Assembly: GCA_944362965.1 (NCBI GenBank)
Contig: CALVTR010000010.1
Location: 1 to 47,515, forward strand
From: an uncultured Clostridia bacterium
GTDB lineage: Bacteria > Bacillota > Clostridia > Christensenellales > UBA1242
Reading direction: 5' to 3'
DNA: 47,515 bases
In this document: piece by piece, positions 26,821 to 34,424 of the stretch
How positions within the stretch are numbered: the first letter of the stretch is position 1
How the letters are laid out: every line of letters starts with the position of its first letter
Program-made: the position numbers and the translations under genes
Notes under the pieces: generated by a model
The model's database searches: none
Told to the model about the DNA's origin: nothing
The model's input: only the letters and a program-made list of their open reading frames with translations

Positions 26821-26830
26821 TAATATAAAA

Positions 26831-26847
26831 GCGTCAAAAATACGCAT
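26831..26847 (+). promoter_or_regulatory. Second NrtR-like operator
   Basis: GCGTCAAAAATACGCAT matches the operator at 25954-25970 at 16 of 17 positions and lies 30 bases before the ATG of the P-loop/CYTH gene. Its position suggests repression of that gene by the same regulator. Confidence 0.7.
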
Positions 26848-26876
26848 TTATATAAATAAATTAAAAGGAGAATATT

Positions 26877-27890
26877 ATGAGTAAAAAAACTATTGTAATC
26901 AACTTCACAGGCGGACCGGGAGCAGGTAAATCATTCATGGCAACAAGGCTTGTTTCCAATCTAAAGGAGCGGGGTGTAAGCTGCGAATATGTGCCAGAAT
27001 TTGCAAAGGACCTCGTATGGGAAGGCAGGCTTAGCGAGCTTAATGACCAACTTTATGTCCTAGCAAATCAAAATCACATGCTACTTAGAGTCAAAGACAA
27101 AGTCAACGTGATTGTTGTTGACAGCCCTATTATTTTAAGCATGTATTATAATAAGATAAGCAGTTATTATAATTCATCCGTCTTTGATAAATTGGTGCTT
27201 GAGTCATATAATAATTTTGATAATATTGTGTATTATGTTGAAAGAAATCATCCATATGTTAGGGAAGGAAGGTATCAAACTGAAGAAGAAAGCGACGTCG
27301 CGTGCCAAAAGATAAAGCAAATGCTTGATGAAAACAACATAAACTATCAAACAATAGTCAGCGGAAGTGAGTCCGCAGAAAAAATCACTGACTTTGTTGT
27401 TAAACTTCTTCAAATGTATGGGAATGAAAAGAAACAGCCAGAGTATGAAAGAAAATTTTTGCTAAAAAGTGCGGGCTTTTTAAAACTTGGCTTTCCTAAG
27501 AAACATATAGTGCAAAATTATCTAAATATTGGTCAAACTGAGAAAAGACTTAGAAAGGTTGGCAGCCGCTATTTTTTCACTGAAAAGCAGGGCAGCGGTG
27601 ACAGTCGTATTGAATATGAGAAAGAGATAACAAAAGATGAGTATAATTATTTCTTAACCCAATTTGCTAAGGGAAAGACCATAGAAAAAGATAGATATTA
27701 TATAAATCTTGAAAACACAAAATCTTGCGAAGTCAATCTGTTCTCATCTCCTAAGCCAATAAGACTTATAGAAGTTGAATTTGACAGCGAAGAGAGTATG
27801 CAAGCCTTCAATCCACCAAAGTGGTTTGGCAGGGAAGTGACAAGTGACGGAAAATATTACAACCATAATATAGCCTGCGAAAACTCATAA
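26877..27890 (+). CDS. P-loop (AAA_28, NadR/Ttd14-like) ATPase fused to a CYTH domain
   Basis: 337 aa, RBS AAGGAGA. Residues 1-180 are a P-loop kinase/ATPase with Walker A GGPGAGKS at 12-19 and VIVVDSP as Walker B, similar to the AAA_28 group that includes the ribosylnicotinamide kinase part of NadR. Residues about 187-337 look like a CYTH triphosphate-tunnel domain, starting EYERKFLL and rich in alternating strands with charged residues (KRLRK-like, IEYEKEI, RLIEVEF). The AAA_28-CYTH order recalls Ttd14. The shared NrtR-type operator points to a nucleotide or NAD-related job; the substrate is unproven. Confidence 0.72.
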   Translation: MSKKTIVINFTGGPGAGKSFMATRLVSNLKERGVSCEYVPEFAKDLVWEGRLSELNDQLYVLANQNHMLLRVKDKVNVIVVDSPIILSMYYNKISSYYNSSVFDKLVLESYNNFDNIVYYVERNHPYVREGRYQTEEESDVACQKIKQMLDENNINYQTIVSGSESAEKITDFVVKLLQMYGNEKKQPEYERKFLLKSAGFLKLGFPKKHIVQNYLNIGQTEKRLRKVGSRYFFTEKQGSGDSRIEYEKEITKDEYNYFLTQFAKGKTIEKDRYYINLENTKSCEVNLFSSPKPIRLIEVEFDSEESMQAFNPPKWFGREVTSDGKYYNHNIACENS

Positions 27891-27991
27891 AAAATCAATT
27901 ATTTATTGTTTTTTCTTATATTTTTAATATTTTTTAAGTATTTTTAAAAATTTTTCACTTAAATTTTAAATTTAATCTTATTTTTATCACA

Positions 27992-28024
27992 AAAAAACAA
28001 ATACAATTTTGTATTTGTTTTTTA
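27992..28024. terminator. Strong hairpin terminator in the 27891-28169 gap
   Basis: AAAAAACAAATACAA (27992-28006) pairs with TTGTATTTGTTTTTT (28009-28023). A and T tracts on both sides let it serve both convergent genes. The rest of the gap is AT-rich and holds no gene that I can see. Confidence 0.8.
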
Positions 28025-28169
28025 TTTTTATAAAAGATATTTGAAATAATAAAAATGTAATAAAAACATTTGATAAACTTAATTTTAAAATATATTTAGT
28101 TATAATTTTTATAATTTAATTAAGTTATATATAAAATAAATATTTTTAAGATAAATGCTCGTTATGGCT

Positions 28170-29834
28170 TTATGCTTCAATCTCTTCTTCATCATAATCA
28201 GTTTCGCTTTCCTGCATGCCAAGTTTTTCTTTGCGGAAGTCTTCTCGCTGCTTTGTTTTTTCTTCAACAAACTTGTCAATATCACTTTGCACTGTCAGCC
28301 CTTGCATCAAAGCAACTGCAGTCAGCCCATTTCTTAAAAGTTTCTCGGGCAGAGCAAGCGGTTTATTGAATTTTTGATATCTCTCTTTAAGACTTGCACT
28401 GTTTTCTTCAATTAGTTTTGTAAGACGCTTCCTATTGATTTCATAAGGGTTAATATTTTTGTAGTTCTTTCGTGTAGTATTGTCAACAACCATATTTTCA
28501 AGTGTATCAAAGATTTTAAATTTTATTCCTTCTGCTTTTTTGCGTAAGTCATCAAAAAGTTCTTTATGGCTTTCAACAAAATCATAATATCTTTTAATCA
28601 TTTCAGGGTCAAGATTATCAATGTCAATTTTATTAAAATAATCTTCAAATTCAGTTATCTCTGGGTGTTGCTGCAGCGTGCTCTTTGGATAGAGCATTGG
28701 CACGCTCAAATTTTCTGCCATTTCAAGTCCGTTATCTTTCAACATTTTTTTATATTGAAGCAAGTATTCTTGTTTCTTTTTTTGTTGTTCAAGTTCGTTC
28801 CTTTTACTGTCTTGCTCAATCTTACTGTCCATGTCATATTCTTCTTTGATTTGACTAGAAGTTTTTCCGCCTAAGACTTCACAGATAAGTTTTTCCGCAT
28901 TTTCTACATTTGAACTGATATATACCAAATACTCAGAAGGTTCTTCTTTGTGAATATTTTTGCTCTCATCATAGAAAATTGCACTTGCAAAGTCGTATTC
29001 ACTATCTTCTCCGTGAAATTTATAATCAAATATATCATCAGGATTAAGAAGCAAAAAATTAAATGTTGGCTCGCTTTCACTATCCTTCTTGCAGTCCCAG
29101 CAGGCATCATTATAGGTGAAGTTGTTTATTTGATAATATGGGTCTTTTATATAGACAATATTGTTCGCATGTCCGCCCAATTTTTCATGTCCTTCCTTTT
29201 GATAAACATTTAGACTTTGAGTAAAACAAATAAGTTCATCTTTTGTAAATTCTCTGTCGCATAAAAATTTAAGCAGGGAAGCAAAGCCAGAGCAAATCAC
29301 GTGGTCAGAGCTTAACACGCCCATCCAGTTTCTCATATCATTATTCATAAAGTTTTCATTTTCATTATAAACACGATTTGCAACATAATTATATACAACA
29401 AAAAATCTTTCAGCAACAGTAAGCCCACGCTCTTTGCCATTTTCTGAAATTTTAAGGCTATGAAGTCTATCTAAAAATTCATCAACTTTCTTTTTCGCAA
29501 TAACAAAATCTTTATAATTGCCACTGCCATCATTTAAAATAAGATTGCAGGCAATACCATCTTTGTAACATTTAAGAGCCATCGCTTTAAGCTTTTTAAG
29601 CTCACTTTCATCATCAATATAATCTTTATCAAGAGTAATGTCTGTTGCAACAATATGAAGTTTTGTATTTTTAATCAATTTTTTAAAATTTTCTATTTTT
29701 TGCATGAGATTGCTTGTGCTAGAACTTACAAGCCGAACACTATATTCTTCATCTTGTGCAATGATTTCATCAAGAGTGATTTTATCATATTTAATTTTAT
29801 TTTCATCTAAATCATAGTTTAAAAATTTCGCCAT
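28170..29834 (-). CDS. Large cytosolic protein with a transglutaminase-like core
   Basis: 554 aa, RBS AGGAGC. A papain/transglutaminase-fold core is seen at about 140-247: a helix before VICSGFASLLKFLC (Cys181), GHANNIVYI (His222) and YNDACWD (Asp243), giving a C-H-D triad. The C-terminal half (about 330-554) is Lys/Glu-rich and helical with coiled-coil segments (EQQKKKQEYLLQYKKML), and the tail is strongly acidic. No signal peptide, so it acts inside the cell. Fusion of this core to a long helical region is unusual; it could be a protease, deamidase or toxin-like enzyme. Promoter TTGACA-N17-TAAAAT on the minus strand. Confidence 0.65.
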   Translation of the reverse strand: MAKFLNYDLDENKIKYDKITLDEIIAQDEEYSVRLVSSSTSNLMQKIENFKKLIKNTKLHIVATDITLDKDYIDDESELKKLKAMALKCYKDGIACNLILNDGSGNYKDFVIAKKKVDEFLDRLHSLKISENGKERGLTVAERFFVVYNYVANRVYNENENFMNNDMRNWMGVLSSDHVICSGFASLLKFLCDREFTKDELICFTQSLNVYQKEGHEKLGGHANNIVYIKDPYYQINNFTYNDACWDCKKDSESEPTFNFLLLNPDDIFDYKFHGEDSEYDFASAIFYDESKNIHKEEPSEYLVYISSNVENAEKLICEVLGGKTSSQIKEEYDMDSKIEQDSKRNELEQQKKKQEYLLQYKKMLKDNGLEMAENLSVPMLYPKSTLQQHPEITEFEDYFNKIDIDNLDPEMIKRYYDFVESHKELFDDLRKKAEGIKFKIFDTLENMVVDNTTRKNYKNINPYEINRKRLTKLIEENSASLKERYQKFNKPLALPEKLLRNGLTAVALMQGLTVQSDIDKFVEEKTKQREDFRKEKLGMQESETDYDEEEIEA

Positions 29835-29851
29835 TTTTTGCTCCTAAAGTT

Positions 29852-29880
29852 ATTTTACAATAAAAATTCATATTTGTCAA
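29852..29880 (-). promoter_or_regulatory. Promoter of the transglutaminase-like gene
   Basis: Minus strand TTGACA (plus 29875-29880), 17-bp spacer, TAAAAT (plus 29852-29857), ahead of RBS AGGAGC and the ATG at 29834. Confidence 0.65.
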
Positions 29881-30043
29881 TAAGGGCAAATATATTAGAA
29901 TTGGAATAAAGGAAAGATGGGCGTCATACAAATATCATGTATCCTTCAAAATTCGACATTTTTAACAAATTTCATACATTTTCAAACAAATTTCTAATTT
30001 GATATTTTTTGAAGATATTTTATTATTAAAAGCGAGGTTTGCA

Positions 30044-30808
30044 ATGCCATTTTGCGTAATCAAATCAAGAACAATTAAAATTTTTTTAGCCATGCTTGCA
30101 GTTGTCATTTTGCTTTGTATTTCATTTGAAGGCGGGGCAGCGGCGCAGGTTTGGTTTGGCACGTCGTCAAGGCTTGTGCCTGTATACCGGGTTGATACCC
30201 AAGAAAAGCAGGTTGCGATATCTTTCGATGCTGCGTGGGGTGCAGATAAAACTCAAGAGATAATTGATATACTAAATGAATATAACGTCACGGCAACTTT
30301 CTTCTTGGTGGGCTTCTGGGTGGACGATTATCCTGAAATGGTCAAGGCAATAGACGAAGCAGGGCTTGAGATAGGCACTCACTCAAACACTCATCCCGAC
30401 ATGGTTAAACTTGACAAAGCCACAATCCTAAGCGAGCTTGAAACCTCAATTTCAAAGATAACGGCAATTACTGGCAAAGAAGTCAAAGTTTTCAGACCGC
30501 CTTATGGCTCTTATAACAACACACTTATAAATGCGTGCGAAGAGCTTGGGCTTCAAGCAGTTCAGTGGGACGTTGACACTCTTGACTGGAAAGGGCTTTC
30601 AGCAAGTCAAGTGACAGATAGGGTGATGAAAAATGTGCAGAATGGGTCAATAATTCTTATGCACAACAATGCAGACAATGTATGTGATGCTCTTAGACTT
30701 ACTCTTGACTGGCTCACAATGAAAGGCTATAAAGTGACGAGCGTTGGCGAGCTTATCTATAGCGAAGACTTTACAATAGATGCAAATGGAGTGCAACATA
30801 AAAATTAA
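30044..30808 (+). CDS. Polysaccharide deacetylase (NodB domain), PdaB-like
   Basis: 255 aa from the ATG at 30044, preceded by GCGAGG; a start 45 bases upstream has no RBS. An uncleaved signal or anchor lies at about 10-32. The NodB motifs are complete: AISFDAAWG (metal Asp), THSNTHP (H-x3-H), RPPYGSY, QWDVDTLDW and LMHNN. It removes acetyl groups from peptidoglycan sugars. The DAAWG form and the GFWVDDYPEMV segment resemble the sporulation deacetylase PdaB; a sporulation role is inference. Followed 11 bases later by the SSB-like gene. Confidence 0.85.
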   Translation: MPFCVIKSRTIKIFLAMLAVVILLCISFEGGAAAQVWFGTSSRLVPVYRVDTQEKQVAISFDAAWGADKTQEIIDILNEYNVTATFFLVGFWVDDYPEMVKAIDEAGLEIGTHSNTHPDMVKLDKATILSELETSISKITAITGKEVKVFRPPYGSYNNTLINACEELGLQAVQWDVDTLDWKGLSASQVTDRVMKNVQNGSIILMHNNADNVCDALRLTLDWLTMKGYKVTSVGELIYSEDFTIDANGVQHKN

Positions 30809-30819
30809 AAGGAGAAAAT

Positions 30820-31491
30820 ATGAACAATACTATAGCATTAAAGTCAAATAATAGGGGACAATTAGTTGGCAAATTGGTATCAATGGATGGTAAATTTGAT
30901 GTGGAAGGTGAAAAATTCTATGAAGGAAAACTTGAAGTTGAAAGATTGTCAGAAACTGTGGATATCTTGCCTTTCACAATTTCAGAAAAACTAATTAAAG
31001 CATATGATTTAGATTTAAAAGTAGGGCAAGAGCTTGCTCTCGGCGGTGAGCTACGCTCTTACAATCGCGTTATTGATGGCAAAAGCAGACTTATACTTTC
31101 ATTTTTTGTAAAGGAAGTGCTTTCACCTGAGAACCTGCCTGAGAACAATACAAACACTTTAAAACTTGTTGGATATATTTGCAAAGAGCCTGTCTTCCGA
31201 ATAACACCTTTTAATAGACAAATTTGTGATGTGCTTATTGCTGTCAATAGACCTAATTTCAACAAATCAGATTATTTGCCTTGTATCTTCTGGGGTAGAA
31301 ATGCCTGCCTTATGCAAAATCAGAAGGTGGGAACAAAGGTAAATCTTGTTGGAAGAATCCAATCAAGAACCTACAAAAAAGAGATTGCAGATGGCGAGTT
31401 TGAAGAGCGAACTGCCTATGAAGTTTCAGGGCAGAAATTATCAATAGAAGAGCAAGAGAACGAAGACTCTTCAAGCGAACTTGGTGCATAG
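30820..31491 (+). CDS. Single-stranded DNA-binding-like protein with two OB folds
   Basis: 223 aa, RBS AAGGAGAA. Two OB-like halves are seen: residues 1-105 (NRGQLVGKLVSMDGKFDVEGEKFYEG...) and 110-210 (NTLKLVGYICKEPVFR..., ICDVLIAVNRPNF, CIFWGRNACLM, GTKVNLVGRIQSRTY). The second half is the more typical SSB fold. The tail is acidic but lacks the DDIPF-type end. It probably binds single-stranded DNA; whether it is a main SSB or an accessory one cannot be told. Confidence 0.75.
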   Translation: MNNTIALKSNNRGQLVGKLVSMDGKFDVEGEKFYEGKLEVERLSETVDILPFTISEKLIKAYDLDLKVGQELALGGELRSYNRVIDGKSRLILSFFVKEVLSPENLPENNTNTLKLVGYICKEPVFRITPFNRQICDVLIAVNRPNFNKSDYLPCIFWGRNACLMQNQKVGTKVNLVGRIQSRTYKKEIADGEFEERTAYEVSGQKLSIEEQENEDSSSELGA

Positions 31492-31557
31492 TATTTTGTA
31501 ATTTAATAGTTATTTTTAATATATAAAATTATTGCTTGATTTATTTAATAAAAAGGC

Positions 31558-31655
31558 GGCGAGAAAACTGCGAATTTTTAAATAAAAATTCGCTCAAGAA
31601 AAACCAAAGTTTTTCTTGAATTTAAAACTTCAAGTTTTAAATAAATTTTCTCGCC
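31558..31655. repeat. Cloverleaf (four-way-junction) palindromic element C
   Basis: Outer perfect 10-bp inverted repeat GGCGAGAAAA (31558-31567) / TTTTCTCGCC (31646-31655). Inside are three perfect hairpins: 31570-31580/31583-31593 (11 bp, GCGAATTTTTA), 31594-31604/31609-31619 (11 bp, TCAAGAAAAAC) and 31620-31630/31632-31642 (11 bp, ATTTAAAACTT). The bases just before the outer arm (AAAAAGGC) also match the right flank, allowing a slipped outer stem. It lies between the SSB-like and ABC exporter genes. Confidence 0.88.
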
Positions 31656-31660
31656 TTTTT

Positions 31661-31691
31661 AACGCTAAAAAATAGTGCATTTTTTAGCGTT
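31661..31691 (+). terminator. Terminator just after element C
   Basis: AACGCTAAAAAA (31661-31672) pairs with TTTTTTAGCGTT (31680-31691), followed by more T residues, eight bases before the -35 box of the next gene. Confidence 0.85.
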
Positions 31692-31698
31692 TTTTGTA

Positions 31699-31727
31699 TT
31701 GACAAAGCCCTATTTATCTGATAAAAT
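31699..31727 (+). promoter_or_regulatory. ABC exporter promoter
   Basis: TTGACA (31699-31704), 17-bp spacer, TAAAAT (31722-31727); ATG at 31757. Confidence 0.7.
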
Positions 31728-31756
31728 AAATTTGTTTTTTAAAATAGGGGGTGTTA

Positions 31757-33706
31757 ATGGAAAATGAAAAAGAAAATCAAATTAAAAATGGACAAGAAAA
31801 TTTACAAAAATTAGATAAAAAATCACAAAAAAATGCAAAAAAAGAAGAAAAATTAAAGACAAAACAGCAAAAAATGTCTCGAAAAGAGAAAAAAGCCTAT
31901 AGAAAGGCAAACAATATTCCAACCTTATGGCACTACCTAAAAAATTATAAATTACACATATTTTTCTATATATTTTTCACGCTTGTCATGATTGTTTCAA
32001 GTATTTTCAACACAATCATTGCAGCAAATGCTATTGCAGACGTCACAGAAGCAATATCTGCAAGTGGAGCTGCGGCAGCAGAACTCTTTAGAAAGGCAAT
32101 TATAGAATTTATGATTGTGTTATTATTGTTCATTCTTGAACGCGTGCTAACCTTTGTTTTAAACACAATATATCTCAAATTTTCAACAAAAATAATCTCT
32201 CAAATGAACAACGACCTTGCCTATCAAGCTTTTAAATTTTCAGCAAGCACTTATTCAAATAACAATACAGGCACCTTTGTTCAAAGAATTGTCAATGACC
32301 CAAACAGAATGATTAATCAACTAGTCAGTGTCGTAGACCTTTTTGCGGGTGCGGTACAAGCACTTATAATTTCTATTTACATAATCACAATAAATTATAT
32401 CATAGGTCTAATTCTTGTCGCTGGAATGATAGCAAACTTTATAGTAGAAAAGATAAGACTTAAATTACGCGGTAGAAACATCAAAATAGCAAATAAAAAA
32501 TACGACAAAATAAATTCACTCACAACAGAGATAGTCAAGAGTGAACGTGATGTCAAATCACTAGGGCTTGAAGAAAAACTTAAACTCACAACAGAGCGTT
32601 ATTATAATGACTATAATAATTTTAATTATAAACGCTCAATGCAAAATCAGTCATTAAATCAACTGCGAAATCTAATATATATTCTAGTTTCAATGGGAGC
32701 GTTAATTTTGGGTGTTGTGCTTCTTGAAAAAGGGCTTTTGGTTTTCGCATCATACATGATTATCTATTCAAATAGAAGCAGTTTTAACACTTTCATTATG
32801 CAAACAAGTGCAATGCTTGATATAAAGAATGAGGTTACAATCTATGGACAGCGAATATTCGATCTTTTTGACAATAATAAATTTTCAGAGGAAAAGTTTG
32901 GAGATGTCGACCTTGAAAATGTTAAAGGTAAAATAGAATTTAAAAATGTAAGCTATGGCTATATAGATAAACTTAAAGATAAAGACGACTTAAATAAGGA
33001 AGATGAGAATAGTGAAATTGTGAAAAATAAAAGCGTGTTTCAAAATCTATCCTTCATCATTGAACCAGACACAACCGTTGCCTTTGTAGGCAAGTCGGGC
33101 AGCGGCAAGTCAACGATACTTAGCTTGATGTCTAAAATGTATGAAGTTGACAGCGGACAAGTGCTGATTGACGATGTCAATATCAATGACCTTTCAAAAG
33201 AAACTCTCAGAAAAAATATTTCACTTGTCAATCAATTCCCTTATATCTTTGATATGTCAATAAAAGAAAACCTTTTGCTTGCAAAAGCTAATGCAACTGA
33301 CGAAGAACTTGAAGAAGCTATTAAAAAGTCTTATTTAAAAGAGTTTATAGATTCTCTTCCAGCAGGCATAGAAACCATTGTTGGGGAGAGCGGCATCAAA
33401 CTCTCAGGCGGACAGCGTCAACGACTTGCGATTGCAAGGGCAATGTTAAGAAAATCAAGCATAATACTCTTTGATGAGTCCACAAGTTCACTTGATAACC
33501 TAGCCCAAGAGCATATTAAACAAAGCATTGACGATATGAAAGGCTCAAGCACTATAGTTATAGTTGCCCATAGACTTTCAACGATAAAAAATGTTGATAA
33601 AATATATTTCTTAGACGAAGGCGAGATTATAGATAGCGGAACATTTGAAGAATTATTTGATAAAAACGAAAAGTTTAGAAGAATGTTTCTTGCTGAAGAT
33701 ATCTAA
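31757..33706 (+). CDS. ABC exporter, fused permease-ATPase half-transporter
   Basis: 649 aa from the ATG at 31757 (RBS AGGGGG); a GTG two codons upstream abuts the RBS. An unusual Lys/Gln-rich cytoplasmic N-terminus (about 1-50) precedes a type 1 exporter membrane domain with six helices (about 65-345). The nucleotide-binding domain has Walker A GKSGSGKST, signature LSGGQ, Walker B IILFDESTSSLD and the switch His in VAHRLS. It should work as a homodimer exporting lipid, peptide or drug; the substrate is unknown. No partner half-transporter is adjacent. Confidence 0.9.
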   Translation: MENEKENQIKNGQENLQKLDKKSQKNAKKEEKLKTKQQKMSRKEKKAYRKANNIPTLWHYLKNYKLHIFFYIFFTLVMIVSSIFNTIIAANAIADVTEAISASGAAAAELFRKAIIEFMIVLLLFILERVLTFVLNTIYLKFSTKIISQMNNDLAYQAFKFSASTYSNNNTGTFVQRIVNDPNRMINQLVSVVDLFAGAVQALIISIYIITINYIIGLILVAGMIANFIVEKIRLKLRGRNIKIANKKYDKINSLTTEIVKSERDVKSLGLEEKLKLTTERYYNDYNNFNYKRSMQNQSLNQLRNLIYILVSMGALILGVVLLEKGLLVFASYMIIYSNRSSFNTFIMQTSAMLDIKNEVTIYGQRIFDLFDNNKFSEEKFGDVDLENVKGKIEFKNVSYGYIDKLKDKDDLNKEDENSEIVKNKSVFQNLSFIIEPDTTVAFVGKSGSGKSTILSLMSKMYEVDSGQVLIDDVNINDLSKETLRKNISLVNQFPYIFDMSIKENLLLAKANATDEELEEAIKKSYLKEFIDSLPAGIETIVGESGIKLSGGQRQRLAIARAMLRKSSIILFDESTSSLDNLAQEHIKQSIDDMKGSSTIVIVAHRLSTIKNVDKIYFLDEGEIIDSGTFEELFDKNEKFRRMFLAEDI

Positions 33707-33765
33707 GAAGATAGAAATAATAGTAATAGCAAAAGCAAGAAATAGTCCTAAGGATTATTTGAAAT

Positions 33766-33872
33766 GGGCGAAAAACAAAAAACACGAAAAAATCGCGTTT
33801 TTTAATGCAAATTTTTTTAAAAAATTTGCATTTTTTGTTTTTTAGGCTTAAAAAACAAAAAGTTTTTCGCCC
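33766..33872. repeat. Cloverleaf (four-way-junction) palindromic element D
   Basis: Outer perfect 11-bp inverted repeat GGGCGAAAAAC (33766-33776) / GTTTTTCGCCC (33862-33872), extendable to about 15 bp with G-T pairs. Inside are hairpins 33777-33786/33794-33803 (10 bp, one mismatch), 33804-33817/33819-33832 (14 bp, AATGCAAATTTTTT) and 33133-type arm 33833-33844/33849-33860 (12 bp, loop GGCT as in element A). It lies between the convergent ABC exporter and DUF4186 genes. Confidence 0.87.
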
Positions 33873-33945
33873 GTTTTTACACGCCCACACTTTACTAAAA
33901 ATTTACGTTTATCTCCCGCACAAAGTAAATCTATAAAATGCGGTT

Positions 33946-34308
33946 TTAATTTTTATTTTTTATTTGCTCTTCAATCCATGCCATAATAAGCTTGACAACA
34001 AAGTCAATTTCATAATCACTAAGCTCTTTATGCTTAGGAATGTGATGCCACTTTTCAAGACAGCCGCGGCAGCAGGTGGCAGTTGCGTGCTGCGCGATAA
34101 AAACAGGGTGCCCACGCATAGGTGTTTGCTTGCCATCGTTTACAATTTCACTAGGTGCAAGTCGTTTTGCTATAAAATCATAGGCATGCCTTTTTATTGT
34201 GCCAAGCCCTTTTTGACCTATATATTCAAAATCTTTTTCTTTAAGTTTAAATCTGCTTCTAAAGGTTGATTTCTTTAAATCTTGCAAAATTTCTTGATAA
34301 TTTTTCAT
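33946..34308 (-). CDS. DUF4186 family protein
   Basis: 120 aa. The conserved DUF4186 features are present: FRSRFKL, the HAYDFIAKRLAP segment, GHPVFIAQHATATCCRGCLEKWH with paired Cys and His that look like a metal site, and an IDFVVKLIMAWI C-terminal helix. Function is unknown. It is divergent from mtaB. Confidence 0.85.
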   Translation of the reverse strand: MKNYQEILQDLKKSTFRSRFKLKEKDFEYIGQKGLGTIKRHAYDFIAKRLAPSEIVNDGKQTPMRGHPVFIAQHATATCCRGCLEKWHHIPKHKELSDYEIDFVVKLIMAWIEEQIKNKN

Positions 34309-34386
34309 AATGATAGCCTTTTATAGTTAAATTATAGCATAAAAAATTAAGAAAAATGTTGAATTTAATTTAAAATCATTTTATTG

Positions 34387-34415
34387 TTGCAATTTCTGCT
34401 GATTTTTGATAAACT
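34387..34415 (+). promoter_or_regulatory. mtaB promoter, predicted near-leaderless
   Basis: TTGCAA (34387-34392), 17-bp spacer, TAAACT (34410-34415). The ATG is at 34425 without an RBS, leaving a leader of two or three bases at most. Confidence 0.5.
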
Positions 34416-34424
34416 ATTTCCGCT

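Noticed and set aside
30820-31491. Calling the double-OB protein the main Ssb
   Set aside because: The acidic tip typical of Ssb is missing and two OB halves are present, so only SSB-like is supported.
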